Assembly (NCBI GenBank): GCA_037384885.1
Contig: JARRNO010000082.1
Coordinates: 1 to 14,554, forward strand
From: JARRNO01 sp037384885
Lineage (GTDB): Bacteria > Acidobacteriota > UBA4820 > DSQY01
Direction: 5' to 3'
Length of the DNA: 14,554 nt
In this document: one piece after another, positions 13,776 through 14,554 of the stretch
Numbering within the stretch: the first letter of the stretch is position 1
Layout: every line of letters begins with the position of its first letter
Notes under the pieces: generated by a model
Told to the model about the DNA's origin: nothing
Databases searched by the model: none
What the model saw: only the letters and a program-made list of their open reading frames with translations
Made by a program: the position numbers and the translations under genes

Positions 13776-14554
13776 ATGAAAGGGAAAATGGTTGGGTTAC
13801 TGTTCATTATTTTAGGCCTTGTTGTCGGCTGGACCGCGCTGGCTCAATCCAACACGGGCTCTATTTCGGGCAAGGTGGTAGACCAGAAAGGAAATCCCAT
13901 TCCGGGAGCGACGGTTGTCGTCAGCTCCCCTGCGCTTCAAGGGACAAAGGGCACGGCGACAGGAAAGGACGGGAATTTCCTGATCCCCTATCTTCCGCCA
14001 TCGAGCGACTACACGGTGACGGTTTCAGCGGAGGGCTTCAACAAGGTCGTCTTGTCGAAGGTGCAGGTTCAGCTTAACTCAACCACAAACCAGAACATTT
14101 CCCTGGAGAGCGGCAAGTCCGTTGTGACAGTGACCGCACATCCACCTGCCGTATCACTGAAAGACACGAAAGTCTCAACCAACCTCACCAGTCAGGAGCT
14201 GAGCCTCCTGCCACTGGGACGCGGATACCAGAACACGCTGTTTCTGGCCCCCACAGCCATCAACGCCGGCGCAGGCGGCAATCCGGGTGTGGCGGGGTCC
14301 ACGGCCGACGAAAATGTTTGGATCATCAACGGCATCAATACGACGGACGTGGTGACAGGGACCTTCGGTACAAATCTGAATTATAACTTCGTGCGCGAGG
14401 TAGAGGTGAACACGGGCGGACTGCCGGCCGAATACAGCAGTTCGACGGGAGGACTGTTCAACGTTCTGACCAAGAGCGGCAGCAACGAATTTCACGGTGA
14501 AGCCTTCGCGTACTACACGAACCAGAATTTCAGCGCCAAGGGGATTCCAGTGGG
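13776..14554 (+). CDS. Oar-like TonB-dependent receptor, 5' part (runs off right edge)
   Basis: ATG 13776 follows AGGAGGT (13763-13769) at 6 nt, and the frame stays open to the window end (259 codons). Residues 1-24 form a signal peptide ('MKGKMVGLLFIILGLVVGWT', cut after 'ALA'). Residues about 28-110 are a carboxypeptidase-regulatory-like beta-sandwich ('GSISGKVVDQKGNPIPGATV', 'GNFLIPYLPPSSDYTVTVSAEGF', ending 'NISLE'). From about 115 comes a plug domain: 'LPLGRGYQNTLFLAP', 'ENVWIINGINTTDV', 'NFVREVEVNTGGLPAEYSSSTGG', 'FNVLTKSGSNEFHGEAFAYY'. These are typical of the large (about 1000-residue) receptors common in Acidobacteriota and Myxococcota. The barrel lies outside the window. The ligand is unknown; uptake of an oligosaccharide, peptide or siderophore driven by TonB is the usual role. 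Confidence 0.92.
   Translation, partial: MKGKMVGLLFIILGLVVGWTALAQSNTGSISGKVVDQKGNPIPGATVVVSSPALQGTKGTATGKDGNFLIPYLPPSSDYTVTVSAEGFNKVVLSKVQVQLNSTTNQNISLESGKSVVTVTAHPPAVSLKDTKVSTNLTSQELSLLPLGRGYQNTLFLAPTAINAGAGGNPGVAGSTADENVWIINGINTTDVVTGTFGTNLNYNFVREVEVNTGGLPAEYSSSTGGLFNVLTKSGSNEFHGEAFAYYTNQNFSAKGIPV

Overview
The window looks like a chromosomal segment of a Gram-negative, moderately GC-rich bacterium. The best guess is an Acidobacteriota or Aminicenantota-like lineage. Three things suggest this: an Oar-type TonB-dependent receptor with an N-terminal carboxypeptidase-regulatory domain, a secreted C69 dipeptidase, and a cluster of periplasmic proteins that join a 'PFRLKA...GTL..W.SP.SWR' domain to a TonB C-terminal domain, an architecture I associate with acidobacterial genomes. 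The taxonomy is inference. No rRNA, tRNA, CRISPR array, transposase or phage gene was seen.

Region 1 (2-5179, + strand) is a probable operon. It holds a tandem family of secreted or membrane-anchored proteins built from a roughly 170-residue module of possible LolA-like fold followed by a TonB_C domain. These are a 3' fragment at the left edge, a fused two-module protein interrupted by an 8-base assembly gap, a one-module protein with a signal peptide, and a short stand-alone TonB_C domain. They are followed 47 bp later by a 450-residue protein with ten membrane segments. Read along its length, that protein resembles a very divergent SecY with a shortened plug region. This is the most unusual thing in the window.

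Region 2 (5307-8319) has a secreted C69-family dipeptidase on the + strand. It converges on a 336-residue outer-membrane beta-barrel protein on the - strand, and a perfect 14-bp hairpin lies between them. The barrel gene has a good sigma70-type promoter and a leader of about 280 nt.

Region 3 (8494-13116, - strand) is a tight three-gene signalling operon: a six-TM hybrid histidine kinase with two receiver domains, a single-domain response regulator, and a fused REC-HD-GYP-REC-HD-GYP protein. In the fused protein the first half keeps an intact receiver but has a damaged HD-GYP metal motif. The second half has lost the receiver lysine but keeps an intact HD-GYP domain. The expected output is phosphorylation-controlled c-di-GMP hydrolysis, and no DNA-binding output domain is present.

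Region 4 (13056-14554): a divergent intergenic region of about 700 bp, with promoter-like sequences facing both ways and two stem-loops, leads into the 5' part of a TonB-dependent receptor that runs off the right edge. The window is rich in envelope functions (periplasmic TonB_C proteins, SecY-like protein, barrel, secreted peptidase, TonB-dependent receptor), but whether they act together cannot be decided from sequence alone.
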